Shown: positions 35,948 to 49,400 of the stretch, piece by piece
Numbering within the stretch: position 1 is the stretch's first letter
Layout of the letters: each line of letters opens with the position of its first letter
Source: Eutypella sp. D-1
Taxonomy: Eukaryota; Ascomycota; Sordariomycetes; Xylariales; Diatrypaceae
DNA length: 64,000 nucleotides
NCBI GenBank assembly: GCA_023313575.1
Contig: JAJTTP010000004.1
Coordinates: 806,001 to 870,000, forward strand
Direction: 5' to 3'
Program-made: the position numbers and the translations under genes
Notes under the pieces: model-generated
Database searches by the model: none
What the model was told of the DNA's origin: nothing
What the model saw: the letters and a program-made list of their open reading frames with translations, nothing else

Positions 35948-36062
35948 TATAAATAGGGCTCCCAGTCATCCAGTAGCGTACTTATTCTTCTACCTTTTCC
36001 CTCTCCCAGAGAGCTCCCACAGATCATTCAAAATGGGCACGTTTAAACGTGACAATAATTGA
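35948..36062 (+). promoter_or_regulatory. Orphan core promoter with TATA box and 9-codon ORF
   Basis: TATAAATA at 35948-35955 is followed by a CT-rich stretch typical of fungal transcription starts (about 35985-36010) and an ATG in good context (CAAAATGG) at 36033. The frame closes after nine codons at 36062. A perfect 14-bp palindrome, CACGTTTAAACGTG (36038-36051), lies within it. No longer gene follows that I can splice. Confidence 0.35.
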
Positions 36063-37491
36063 ATCCATTGACTCGTGTGGTTTTTCCATCAGCTGGCTAA
36101 ATTGAGCTCTCTAAACTTTCCCTCGCGGCAGTGAAGCGACTTCAAGTCTACAGTCAAGAATATTTCGATATCTACTATTACTAACAAATCACAGCAATTA
36201 TTTGATATAGGTCAAAGAGCACCACCTCTCTCTTTTTGAGCCCAAAGCCATAAGCCCACATAATCAGTCACTTGGGAGTATCTAGGCTGCCATCAATCAT
36301 CGAGATAGAAGGAAAGCAGGCCCCAGCGTCCCATGAACCTTGTCTCGCCCCCTATGGACCTATCTTATTCTGTGATGTTTCGATGAAGAAAGTGGCTTAT
36401 CACGCCATCGAATGTATTATTTCCCGCGTGAAAGGGATATTGGGGTCTCCCTCCAGCAGTTCCAGCGCATCCCCTTATACACAGCACGGCTGAGCCTGGA
36501 GCGTGCCACCAAACGATTATTTTCATACATTAACAAAGACCAAGCACCTCAGTAGGTAAAGCTCATTTCTGAAGGCCTACTTCTGGCAGACTGCTCTATT
36601 TTACAAGAGAAGGATTGTCAGGTACTGGCCGGAGTGATCCCACTACGTATATATCCAAGTGATCTTCGGATTTGTCTTACCATGCTTTGACAAACTCGTT
36701 TGCGCACCCCCTTATAGTAGTCGCATTTAGTAAGGCTCAACTGGCTGTGACAAATTATTCACAGCCATCAAGGGGCGTTTGTATCTAACTAGACAGCGAG
36801 CGACTCCTAGTTATCGAAAGCATCAGCATATATGAATCACCTAATTACACCGGGTCTGTTGGCTGTATAGATATATGAGATTTCAAATTCGGCCCGTAAT
36901 TATCTGTCAAGAACATCGCGATCTCCCCACAATTACTAATTATCTCGCCGGCGAAAGTCGGGCTTTGCAGCGAAATTCGCGCTTTCGCTTCATACTCACT
37001 TGGTTAAGTTTGCAGGCAATGATCATCATCGTCCCTCTCCCTAGTTCAGAAAAACCTATAGTGACCTACCACAGGTTATTCCAGCTTTGCCTACGTCCAA
37101 TGGAGGGTTTGCTGGTGGCGTCTTCTGGAGGTTGTAAGCCATAATTACCAGTAAGGGAAGGACGCTCCAACCGTGACAGAAATGCTGTTGATTGCTAAAC
37201 ACCTTACATTAGACGTAAAAGTTGATATATTTACTAGACGAAAGCTCTTGTTTTGTTGTATGCGATAGGCACATTTAGTATACTAGCATATGCTACTAGA
37301 TCCTTCACAAGCTTCATATCACATTTATTCACCAGAATACTTTAAGCCAGATTTCCAATAGATACTTCGACCCTTCCCCTGCTCTGTGCTAGGGATCTTG
37401 GGCACAGAGTCAAAGATAGTAGCCGGAGAGTTACAGTGAAGTCGCTATAGTATAGGTAGAGGTCGAATAGTTATTGAACTCTGGCCCTCTA

Positions 37492-37561
37492 CTAGGACCA
37501 CGGGGGCGAAGCCCCTCTATCGTAGCCTGCAGAGCAGGGGGGGAGGGCGCTGGTAGCGCCC
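37492..37561 (-). mobile_element. Possible Helitron 3' terminus with GC-rich hairpins
   Basis: On the minus strand a GGGGC-TTC-GCCCC hairpin (37515-37503) is followed after 7 nt by CTAG (37495-37492) and then T, which matches the hairpin-CTRR|T layout of Helitron 3' ends. A second hairpin with 7-bp arms, GGGCGCT/AGCGCCC, lies at 37545-37561. No Rep/helicase frame or 5' end was found, so at most this is a non-autonomous relic. Confidence 0.3.
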
Positions 37562-39032
37562 CTGCCCCTTTATCACGTGACACTCTGTGACCCCGTGTAT
37601 TCTTTTGACCGTTTCTGGCAATGTTAAGGATGTAGTTGATTGCTCGTGGTCAATACAATAAGCAAATATCCCAGATGGGCTGTTAAGCTGAGGCAATAAG
37701 GAGATTGTAGAGTTCATGCGAAGTTAATGCTGTTGAGATGAGCAGTCTGGCATAGGAATCCCAACAGCAAAGCCAGTACTATTATGATGAGTAATTGTCC
37801 CTATTTGCGGCTGATTACCCTTGACTCTGCTTGATCCTACTTTCTAGTAGAATTGTCAAGGTACGATGAAGGAACTGACACACCGCGCACTCCACCCCCG
37901 CAAGCATTTGGCTCAGCATTGGTGATCCCCCAAGAGTGACGTGAAAACTAGATCGATCTAAATGCACGGCCTTGTCCGCGGGAACTGCTGTATATCCCGA
38001 TCCCTGACGTTAGTATTTGGATTAAGCCATGAAGTTCAAGGCTCCATCCATTTATTTAACGGGTCAGTCTCTGAGATTCCCGATCGGGGCCCAGGGTAGG
38101 GGTTGAGCTGTACTCCGGGCTCCTATGTTTAAACTTTTGGTCGGACCCTTGGTATCTTATTATCTCCAATTTGGACTGTACAATGCATAGTATGTAGAAC
38201 GTTGCATATCCATAGCCACCCATCTTAATATTATGTATCTATATCGGTATCCTAATAGAGCGTATGGAAGAATCGGCATCCCGAAAACAGAAACCAATCT
38301 GAACATTCTGACCAACCAGTTGAATTCCGATAACTACAGGCACGAGACGCGGTAAAAGCATCGGGGGCCGGATGTATGTATATATGACACTATGCCAGAG
38401 TTTGGAAAACTGTAAACTTCAAGACGGCAATTGCTGAGCAAATCTAGTTTTGTCGCTGTCGGCCAACGCGTATAGAAATCCGTAATGGAACCTGTCCCGC
38501 TCGACAATGCCAGAAAAGTTTCGCATCGTAACGGAGGCCGACAGCTAAATGAAATGCCGAATGAAACAATTAAGAACGCGATGCATGGTTCGCTCAACTC
38601 TGGAAAATATAATAGTAGACTGCCGCTCACCATCCCACCACAAACCTCTAGCCCGAAAGGCAAGCAAGTATAGGGTCCATCCTTTGTCTAGTTAGCAAGT
38701 GGATGAATCGCGCCACGAGTCTAAGGTATGAGGTATATGCTAATGTACGTAGTCTTAGATAATAGTAGATTCTACATAAGAATATCATATTTGAAATAAC
38801 GTTGGCGTGTTGCTTCCACAGGTGTGTAGGGCCCCTGTGTGCCAGGGTTATCTCACCGGGCCCAGGCACGCCAGCCATCCAGCGGGTACCTATATCATCG
38901 TGAGCATGGCATCTTCCCTTTCGTGCTTTGAAACTTCGGTATCTAGTCGCTTGCATTCGTGCGAAACTGCTACATAGAATCTTGTATCCTACCCATAGGG
39001 CAAAGAGAGGATGGGTTAGCGGGCGACACCCC

Positions 39033-39126
39033 TTTTAGCCCCGCACAAATTAGGAAGATATAATTAACAAAGCTCGGAGAGCTCGGGAGGACGAAAGGGG
39101 TGCGGGATAGTGCGGGGGCGCTAAAA
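39033..39126. repeat. Imperfect inverted repeat, about 94 bp overall
   Basis: The left arm TTTTAGCCCCGCAC (39033-39046) matches the reverse complement of the right arm GTGCGGGGGCGCTAAAA (39110-39126), apart from a 3-base insertion. A second overlapping pair, CACCCCTTT and AAAGGGGTG, strengthens the fold. Confidence 0.6.
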
Positions 39127-42100
39127 GAAGAGTTTCGGGGAAATCCTGATGCCCGCGAAGAAGCACGGACGATATATGAGGTTGATATAGCCTTCAATAC
39201 ATCCCATAGGCTCGTAAGTCAGTGCGGAAATGCTCTTGTTAATGAGTACAGACTGTATGAGGATGAATGTTACGCATGGCTTGGTAGTATGTTCTTTTGA
39301 CATATGACCTTGCGACAACTTACTTCGTGATGAGAAGCTCAAGCATACTATCGGCCTATGCCTAATTCAAGGCTGGAACTGTGCCAAGGTGTATGCAGTG
39401 AGTATTGTTCATGTATTGGTGTGTTATGTAGGGTATACATACATTCCACCTAGGGATGCCGATCCTGGACTTTAGCAAGGCTCCAATGCTCGAAGCCATT
39501 TCAGGATTTTCACCTAATCACACCCTTCTTTTATCTTACATAGAGCGGATAGCTCATGAGTTGTCAGACGGAAGAATAATCATGTGAGAGCATGTGGGTT
39601 ATAGCAAGGACTAGCTTCGCGTGAAGGGGCCAGGAGCTGTGTTAGGCACAAGAAATAGACCAAAATGGCTAACTCCTACCTGATCCCGCTTATGTTCTCA
39701 ACTCGCGAGCATCGATGTCTCGTGCGGGATAAGGAGGTACTACGTTGGGTGGAAGTAGCCGCAATCGTATAAGCGTGCATGTGTGGGTATTGTATATCAG
39801 GGCCCATAGAATCCTTCACATCACATCTTCTCATATAGATCCGTATGGCTAGGAGACACATAGTCCATGGTTCGGCTTGAACCCGCACAATACCATGGTT
39901 AAGGCTGACGAGGACGCCGGGCGCGTTATACCTAGAATGGCATTATACCGAAGAGATCATCCCTCCTTCCACGACGAAAAGTAGACCGCCTGCCATACGA
40001 AGTTTCAGCCTGGCTCGACGTGCGGATGTATGAGTTACGCGGTACATATTTCATACTATGTACACCATTAGCAACGCGGGGACGGTCGCCAAGCCGATCC
40101 CTAGATACGTAGGGCTGCTGTATTTGGTGGGCTCACCTGAATGTGCAACGTTATTTGACTTACGAAAATTATTCACTGAGGCTGGTCCAGTTTTAGATTG
40201 CTTTCCAACTCGAGCGAGATTTACGTCCGCATAATGCTAGAGCTGATAATAAGGAGAGAGGAGTGCCAAGACGTGGAACGCAAACCATGTACAAGCAACA
40301 ATAGAAGTAATCGATGAGAAGGAAGCCAACATTAGAGATACACCCTCCTCGGTGGTTACTCAGAAGTAGTCTGGGTACTTAATTGACGATTAGAGCAGCC
40401 GTTTTCGTACAGCGGTGCGGTGGTTACATCATCTGCCACGCACAAGTATATAGAATGATTCTAGAAGATCAGCGCAGCAAACCACCGCGCATCCGGTCCT
40501 TCCTGGCGGCCTGGCTAGTGAAATTGGAACAGTGCTTCGAGTAGCGAGCCGTCCGGCCACGCGGTTCTCAGTGGACCGTATCCGCTTCATTTGCAGAGGA
40601 AGTTAGGAGCTTTTCATCTTGGTCTTTGACATGTCATATCGTCGCCCAGATACAACAAATCGCTCATACTCGACGCGAAAGCTCTCTAGCGGCTGTCATG
40701 TAGGACGAAGAGAATAACTTGCCAGCGAGAGTTTTTTCACCGACATGCACGATGCAACCAACCTCCTCCAGCCGCCGAACCGCTGGGAAGTATTCGGCCC
40801 GCCATAGTAGTTCGCTTGGCCAAGTTCCACACCGACGGCGACATATCAGATGCTGCCATATCTGCACTGCCATATCTGAGGCGATGAGACGTCATAATCA
40901 CCAGGTTCCCGGTGGACATAGGCGATTGGAGTGCGGAATCTCTGCGCACTAGGATCATCCATCTCTGTGCGATTAGTGATTTATTATTAATGATTGGCTT
41001 CGGGCGCTATATCGAGACTAACAAAACTATCGCGGGTGGTAGGACCGGTCGCACACGGCTGATAGTTAGCTCTGCACCGGTGCCCGTTTAATATCCGCGG
41101 CGACATTGGTGATTGGATTCGGGTTAGGGAGGGTCCCCGGAGAGAGCCGGCCGCGCGGACCTGATCGGACTCCGTCGCTGCCTATCGTAGTACCAAATCC
41201 AGGACGGAAAGCTCGCAGGGGAGTGCCTAGCAACCTAGCTGGGAAGAATTTGGGGAAACGTGAGAGCTGACAGGATACGCGTGGCTCTTTATCCGAACTT
41301 ACGTAGCTTGCCACAACGACCTGGACTAACCTAACAACTAATTAGCCCAACTGCGAAAATGGTAGTAGCATATTGGGCTTGTGATAAGTCAATAATACTG
41401 CAAAAGACCAATACGTACTCGCAGGGAACCTCCAGATGGCACGACCAACTTACTATTTGCCCACTTAACGCAGCCGCAATGACAGTGGTACAAAGAGCTA
41501 CTTGGTATAGCCATATTTTTCGTCTCTCACGCTATTTGACTACCATGCATCCTCATTAATGGGCTGCCGTACACTCAAATCTGGAATCGAACCGTGCACT
41601 TGCCCCGCCTCATAATCAAAGAAGTGTGTTGGTGTGGTTTAATCCTGCCAACTGCGTTTGCGTAAGATTGAGGGGCCCTATAACAGTTTGGCTGCCGTGC
41701 TATGTACAATTCTTGCGACGGCAGGATCCGCTGTCCCAGCAGCGCCGACTAACATTTATTGCCCCTATTTACACTAAATCCTGTGCCTGCTCCTGATAGA
41801 GGTGTGGTGACATAGACCTGAGAAACGACGTGGTCGATTCGCCGAGTCATTGATTAATGACTATAGTTTCCTCCATCTATTTAAATTCGAGTAGTTTTGG
41901 TGTGCTTTGTGATATACTTTCATGGGCTTACTAAGCTAGAAAGTCTCATGTAAATTAGAGAGTCCAGGAGAGTGTAGCCTGTCCCGATATTCTGCTTGAC
42001 CCTTTCATATGTGGAAATATACATATATATGAGTGGCCTATGGATCGTGCTGTATATGAAGCCGGAAAGTCTAAATTATACATAGCTATGAGAACTATAC

Positions 42101-43399
42101 ACCGCGTCAGAAGCAAAAGTCCTGTTCTATCATTGGTGAATATCTAGTTTAGTCTTGCATACAGTGTCCAAGTTTCTGATCGGATAGTTCTCATTGCGAA
42201 AATCCTACTGCTGGATTTACCTTGTAATCAAACATACCGACCGCCAAACAAATGTCTCTTCACTCAGCGCTTACACAGTACATGTGTAGAACAACAATTT
42301 TCATCCCGAGGGATCGGTAACCTAGAGCGTATTAAGTAAAGAAGCGCAAGTAAGTACCGTGTTAGCGTCAACCTTCACCACCGTGCTTACTCTTATGTCC
42401 TTGGATCAATTATACATAGGCACGGAGCACGTCCAACACAAAGATTAACCAATTAGATAAAAGTATCCGAATTTGAGTGTAGATATGCTCACTGTGTTTC
42501 TGTGCACGTAGTCTTCTGGTTTATATCCCCGAATAGAGCAAAGCAGGTAGAGTTCTACCAGTCTAGTAATAGAACTAGGAGGCGAGGACACGACACAGTA
42601 AGAACATGAATCGGCATCACCTCAAGCTCTTATTGGTTAGAAATTAGTTAGAAATCGTATGGCTGAGAGTATGGGACTCTCCTATCTATTCTATCAACAG
42701 TCTAGGCTCGATGCTTTCCCGCTCCTTCAGGCGCGGTTCTTAGTTGTTGGAAGGGGCTTTTAAGAACCGTACAAACATCTTGTAATACGTGGGTATGTGT
42801 GCAGGTGGGAGGAGGGCGTGGAATGATTCCGCGCTTCAAGCCGCACTACCAGCTCGTACCGCGCTGCGAGTGGCTGATATATGTATAGCCGCGTTTGTGA
42901 TTTGCTGTTCGGAGATTTGCTTTTCGATGTCCCCCACGAGAAGAAGAAACCTAGAACACTCTGCTATCAGTAATGTGATTCGGGGTTTTACTAATTACTG
43001 GACATTCTCTTATGTCCGAGTGGTATGGGTACATAGAACATGGCACACAAGCAAACTAATCCAACACGACGAGGGCGCCGCCGAATACATACCAACGCGT
43101 GCCGCCACCAAATTTCAACGATATATTGGCGTCTTCTGCTTACTCTTGAGATGGGTGCCGCCATATGTGCGATGCGGCTGATGCGGCGTAAGAAAGCAGC
43201 CGACGCGAACTCGGACGGATGGACTTTTGTCCTCGTCAGGGAACTCGGACCCGCTTGGACGATAGGAGGGCCGCCGAACGACCCAAGTAAGCCGCATATT
43301 GTTTACCCTCGTGACTGCCCACCCTCGAGCAATAGTTAGTGCCGTGTAGCCGAGGCTCGAAGTACAGGGAACGAATGTTCGTTCTGTCTAGGGCTGAAT

Positions 43400-43441
43400 G
43401 CATGTAGGGCTGAGCGATTCTAGATTGGCCGCCCTACATGC
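43400..43441. repeat. Perfect 11-bp inverted repeat
   Basis: Arms GCATGTAGGGC (43400-43410) and GCCCTACATGC (43431-43441) are separated by 20 nt. No function can be assigned. Confidence 0.8.
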
Positions 43442-46400
43442 GCTCTAGAGTAGGAGGACCCAGGCAAGACTCGCTAGCTAGCCGGAATAGTGTGCATGGT
43501 AACTCACGCTATCCAACAACTGCTCGCGCCTCAGTGATTTCCTTGCTCTGCCATCCGCCTCGCATTCATATTACCTGTAATTTCGTGGCAAAAACAACTG
43601 TAATCAGTTGTTAATCGCCCCATGGAATTTCGGAGGCGTGCGGCGGGTGCGGGTCCCGGCTGCGCAGCTGACAAAATACTTAGTACCTGCCAAGCCTCAT
43701 GCACGCCATCGGATCAAGCAGACGGACTTAAAGAAGCTGAATGTCTGCCCGGCCGGATTTCTAGCGAACCGAATGGTCGGCTGCTATATTTCATGTGATG
43801 GCGATCCAAGACGGTAGACTGCGGCCGTTGTTTGGATTAAACATGATGTTAAATGATACTCCTCTTTCGGATGCATGTGCATAACTACTGAACATAGGTA
43901 AATACATACACAAGTATGTAAACTTGGAAAGGGGTTCAGGGGGTTGCGGTTTAACGCAACTGTGAAGCTGATGCGATATTAGGAGCATGCATATAACCGA
44001 ATTGCTCCTGTCTTTCCCAGCCAATATGTCAGCCGGTTTAAGGGACTGGGCTCCAATTATCTATGGGTGCGCGGCTCATTTCAAGTCAGCGGCATGGGCT
44101 TCGACTGGACGCGGCTGAAAAGAGAACGATTGGCTCTTGATGAATCACTATATCGGTTTGACAACTGTGCCGAAACTATCAGAAAACTCCGGTTTGTGAT
44201 TAGCTACTGTTTTGCCTGAAATGGCAAAACTTATTGAGCCTCGGCGAGTACTTGGTAGATGATCGCCAAAAATAGCCTGCGAATTAAGGGCAGCCTGAGA
44301 TGGCATGATGACTGGATGGACGATGTGCGCTGTGTGGCCCTTGTGTGGTCGCTGTGTGGCGACACGAACAAATAAGTATCGCTGCGCACATATGTAATGG
44401 TTAGACAGTAGAAGCTCCATCTCGGGGCTCATTGCATGCCTCCCGGTGTATACCTTATTGCGACACCCCACTCGCAGGCGAGGGTGATGGGGAACTTGTT
44501 ATCCGCTTGGATCAACACATGTACCATACGTAATTCCGGGCGAAAGGCGTGCCTGCAAGCATGCCGCCTAGAGGCTCGTAATTATGCCGATGTAGATTCG
44601 TGCAGTGCGATTGTGGTAGCTTGTAGGTGGTAGTCGCCTCAAAAAGTGGAAATGGGGAGGGGAGGCGGCCTCCCTGTCCACGATCGTCGCAGCCCAGGGG
44701 GGACTAACCGGCTTGACCGGGTGACGGGATGGGAAACGGCGCCGGCATCAGGTCTCGGGAGCATGCAGAAGCGGCAGTGAACGGCAGTAGCAAGTAGCAG
44801 CAAGTAGCAGCCAGAGACCAGATCTCGCATCGCCCAAAGTGCACGTACAGAGATCTGCGGGAGGGCGCGGCGTGGCGTCTCGACCGCCCCTATGTTACAG
44901 TATATTCGGCCCTACGTGCGGGGCAAAAAAAAGATTATTAGGACAAAAAATAAATGGATTAGAACTGGCAAGGTTCTTGTTGGTTCGCACTCTGTCTTGG
45001 CTTTAATAAAGTCCGTGTCACCCTGAAAGAGAAGGCGAGCGGTTGGCTGGACGGCCCGCAAAGGCAATAATACTACATTCCACGATCGGCCATACAACTT
45101 GGGGGCAAGTAACAATTACTCATCGTGTCTTTCTGTGTGGACGCATTCTGATGGCTATTTTATCCAATGACGTTATCGACGTGAGTAGTGTGCGCAATGA
45201 GCCGAGACAGCGAGCTGCCGACAGCATGCCCTTGGGTCCCTGCGGCGCTGCATGGTACTTCGTAGGCTGCTTAGCGCAGCAAAAAAAAATTGGACGAATG
45301 GACGAACGGACTTCATGTTTCTGCCCTACTAGGCTTCTGCCGAAATGCGACGTATCAAGGGTTGGGGTGGTTTCGACCACGTTTCGCACACCTAATTCGG
45401 ACCTAATGACCCGACAACGACATAAGATGTACGTTTATTGCCTATATGAAGTCATATAGGCGCTGTATAGGTAGGGCTAAAAGAAGGGGGCGTGCGGACG
45501 GAGATGGGGGGGAGCGGCTGTCATTGCCTGTTTTGTGGCTTTTCGCCCAGGCGAAATGTAATGTAACAACTAGTATTGGTATATCCGACAGCTATTACGA
45601 CGGCTTACCGAGCACTCTGCCGTCTATGTAGGGTTCACAGTCATCAATGAAATTCACCTTCGCGCGAATATATTATTTGTGACAATTGCAAACGTACTAC
45701 TAGCAGCATAATTAGGTGGTTCGCCCTGAGGGAGATCTTCGACTGCTAGTTAGATTATACGTAGTAGCGATGTCCGCCATACGGACCGCACTTGTAGGTA
45801 ATTTGCCATGTGTTTCGCTAGGTTCTTCCCACAGAAGATCCTCCAAATGCTAATGAGCCGGCGAGATACTAGTGGACTTAGGGCCTTAGAGGGCAGTGAC
45901 ACGGCGCCTTGTGCCAAGAGCTGAGGCGTCGAATACGTACGCAGCGCCGTATCTTAGTTAGTACGCAGTAGCTACGCACTCGACCATCGTCGCACGACAT
46001 GCTGGGTGTTGGGAGCTGCTTGGAACGGATCTGGCGGTGAAGACTCCCCTCAGAGCGGATTTCGGCCATCGCTCGGTATTTCAGAGATGATCCTCGCCCA
46101 CTCATTTAGAAGGGACTGGATGCAATGAGTGAACCGTCCGACCCATTGGGCTAATGTCAGCTATTCTATGAGTCTATGGCATTGTAGAATCTCAGCATTC
46201 ACAGTATCATGTAGTCAAACAGGTCACGGACAACTGAAACTGACATTCCATTGGAGTTACGTAAATTAGGGGAGAGAGGACGGCTTCATATATCGGCATA
46301 TCACTTGTGATAGGGTCGAGGGGGTACCTGGCTAAGCTAGCTAGTTAGAAGACGCAGGCGGTAAGATTCCGCAGTGCGTCTCGCGTGTCGCCAAGGATTT

Positions 46401-49400
46401 GTGTCGAGTGAACTAGACGCTAACTGAATACGACGGCCGCTTGTGTCCTTTTCGGCCACACTGGGGTGCGTTCGTGCCGCTAAATCTAGACTTTCATGAA
46501 CAGAGGGAGGATAGCTCTGAAGCGGACTAACCAAATTCAGCCCTATATTGCGTGCTGCACCCCTGGTGGCAGTTCCAGCGCCATGTGGTTCTCGACAAGG
46601 TTGGCTGGTATTCTCAATGGCATATACAGAAATAAATACTATACCTCGACGGAGGTCTAGATCATGAGCGTTGCCTTTATGGTCATCTGGACCGTCCTTT
46701 GCATGCACGTCAAACAATGCCGGAACTCTAGACTTCGCCGTGGTTGTCCAACACCAATGGTGGCGAGTCTTAATAGAGGACCTAAGACTATGCAGGACGA
46801 GACCCGTGCTACTGGTGAATGAAACCAATCTTGCATACGTGAACCGGCTATCTGGGTCCTACGTGGAACAGGAAACGTACGGTTGTAAGCAACCAACTGA
46901 TCAGGCTGACGAGGAGATTGGTGCTGGAGGTGTGCGCGCATGAGGGTCGCTTGCTGGGTAACCTGTTCATGCGTCGGTGAGCCCAAACAACTGGGAACCG
47001 TCTGTGTACTCGGCAAGACTCGATGAAGCCCCGGCACCGAGGCCCAATGAGTCGACGTGCGCTACCTATAGATGTGTTGTCGGACTACAATCTGACTTGT
47101 GCGCGCAAAACTCACAAGGCAGGAGGGGGAAAGACACATCGAAACGCGAGGCCGTGACTAAGCACCTGGCTGATAGACGTCAGATCCTGGGAACTTGTGG
47201 CTCCGTATAGTGAAGTAGCTCAGTATAGTAGACGTGCGTCGCATTCTATCTTACTGCCTGCCCCAAATTACCACCACTTGCTGACTTGGTCCACTATCTG
47301 TCGACTAGGTCAGCAGTATAATTTCGGACTGAAGTTCTTACTAGCGCTGACCGAATGCAAAAGCGACCGGCCACCGTAGCAAAGGAAGATCTGGCTGGTT
47401 ATGTAGGGCGAAACTATACTTTGTGTCTACTGTATTATGTAGGCATCGTATAACAGTGGTGGGATGTAAGAAATGTGTAATGAGTGAAAGTATATATTGT
47501 CACATCGTACCATGTGGTCCAGTATTCCCCCACCCATACAAATTTGTCACGGTTTCTCTCTCTTGTGTGGCGGGTGGCATGGGATAAGATGGACCCATCC
47601 AAGCCATCCTAGCCATCCCATCCCATCTCTGTGCGACCTTGGCCTTTTACATGTGTAACCTCGGTACATGTGGACGATGGCAGAAAAAAGCATTGCTCTC
47701 TCCCAGGCTCCCCGATCTCGCCAAGAGGTTCACCACGAGTAGCCAATCATGCGAGGCGGCCGTTAGCCTGTCTCATTCATCCTGGGTGCCTTGGGGGCGG
47801 TAGGGCTGAAAAGCCTGGGTGAGTTTTCTAGGATCCGTCACTTTCTGTTCGTGAGAGGGCCAAGACCCTTAGTGGACCGACGAGGGTGTGATAAAATTTG
47901 GCTTGGTCCATTCTGACCCGTTAGTACCAGTTTCTGCGCAAAGCGCCTTGAGCGCAATGGTGGCCTAACAAGCGGCTAGGTAGCTATGCTCCGTACTTAA
48001 TTATGCCATGTAAAGCAGATAGATTACTGATCAAACATGGTTACGAGAAGAATCCTTAAGGCCGAACTAATCCTTGGTGTGTTAGTACTCCCGTCGGATA
48101 TCTAGGAGTTAATGATCGTCATGATCTTGGTCGTGGGAGGCTGGTGTTAGTTATAAGTTGCCATTGTTCGCCAAAACTTGACCTCGGACCAGGCAAGTCT
48201 TGGCATGCGGCGCCGTGTCTCATAGCCCGATCATCAGCCTCATCATATCTCGTAGTATCACTATATAGACAGGGTTATCATCGTATAAAGACATATCTAC
48301 GTAAACCCTTCACGGGGTAATTCCGTCTTTTATATTTTTTTTCCATTGCTGATCATCCCCGCACTCGGTCCCGAGTATCCTCTAGAAGGTGTCGCACGTT
48401 CCCCTCCCCAGCGCTACGTCGCTATCGCGGTAAACTGCGCGAATGGGAGAAGCCGCACCACCAGGTTCCGATGCGAGTGCCGCATGACGAACGGCTTTTT
48501 CGGAAGCGACCTGCCGAAGCTCGCGCGAGATCTGGTAGCACGCGAGAGTTATAAAGCATTAGGAACCGGTCTAGCACGAGGCTAGCTGTCCCTTCAGGCT
48601 GATCTGATTGCAATTACAACCCCGATTGGCGGCCGACAAACTGCTGCTTTACGTGCGTCACGTCACATGCATGGTTTTTTTTCCTTTTCGTGTTTTATCG
48701 GTACCCACGGCGACTTTGTAGGCTTTGGACTAGTATAGTTAGCTCTGTCTTTTTTGTGTTCTCTGAGGCTGGAGTTATCCGCCTTGGTTGACTATAATGC
48801 AGGTTGTAACTAGTTATAGCCAAGGCGACTGTAGGCATCCTCCAAAGTCGATCCATCAGAGCATCCCCTTGAATCGCATCATCCTGCTGGCGTCTGCTGC
48901 CAGTACGGGCTTGATCGTCGGGTTCCTCGCCCGACCGAAGGCAGCGCCAGCCATAGCGACCGCGCGAACTCTTGCCAATGTTGGCCCACTAAAGCAACGA
49001 ATGGAACTATCCGTCGTAGGCCTGGTTTCGTTATTACAGCTGCGGAAACAGCGCTTCTCAATCAGACACCGGGTCCCCGATGACAATGCAACTTCCGGAT
49101 TCGTTAGAGAAATGCCGCCTTGTAGGGCTGGGTAGGCCCGAGTCGCTGCTGCAATTATGTACGTGGTTGTTGGTCTCGGTCGCCCAGAATGTGATAGTAC
49201 TGACTATAGAGGCTCGGCACTCTGAAGAACAGTAAGTCGCAGTTGATCTTCTACAAATGCCGTATAAAGGGCCAGCGGGACTTGAACTCTCAACGATGTA
49301 ACGCTCAGGGACAGTAGTTAGATCGTCGTTCGTACACGATAGATAATTCTAGTGCGTAAGAGCATCACCATCTCATCCCCCACTCCACATACGGTGGATT

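Noticed and set aside
41571..41660. tRNA-like GGTTCGATTCC (minus) with CTCATAATC nearby
   Set aside because: The T-stem does not pair, and the Met-like anticodon word is on the opposite strand from the B-box; no cloverleaf.
45043..45459. 138-codon plus-strand ORF in the gene desert
   Set aside because: No recognisable domain, and an overlapping antisense frame of similar quality.
46337..46828. 163-codon minus-strand ORF in the gene desert
   Set aside because: No motif, overlaps another minus frame, and the length is compatible with chance in about 19 kb.
49262..49340. B-box-like GAGTTCAAGTCCC on the minus strand
   Set aside because: T-stem and acceptor stem do not pair and no A-box lies at the right distance.
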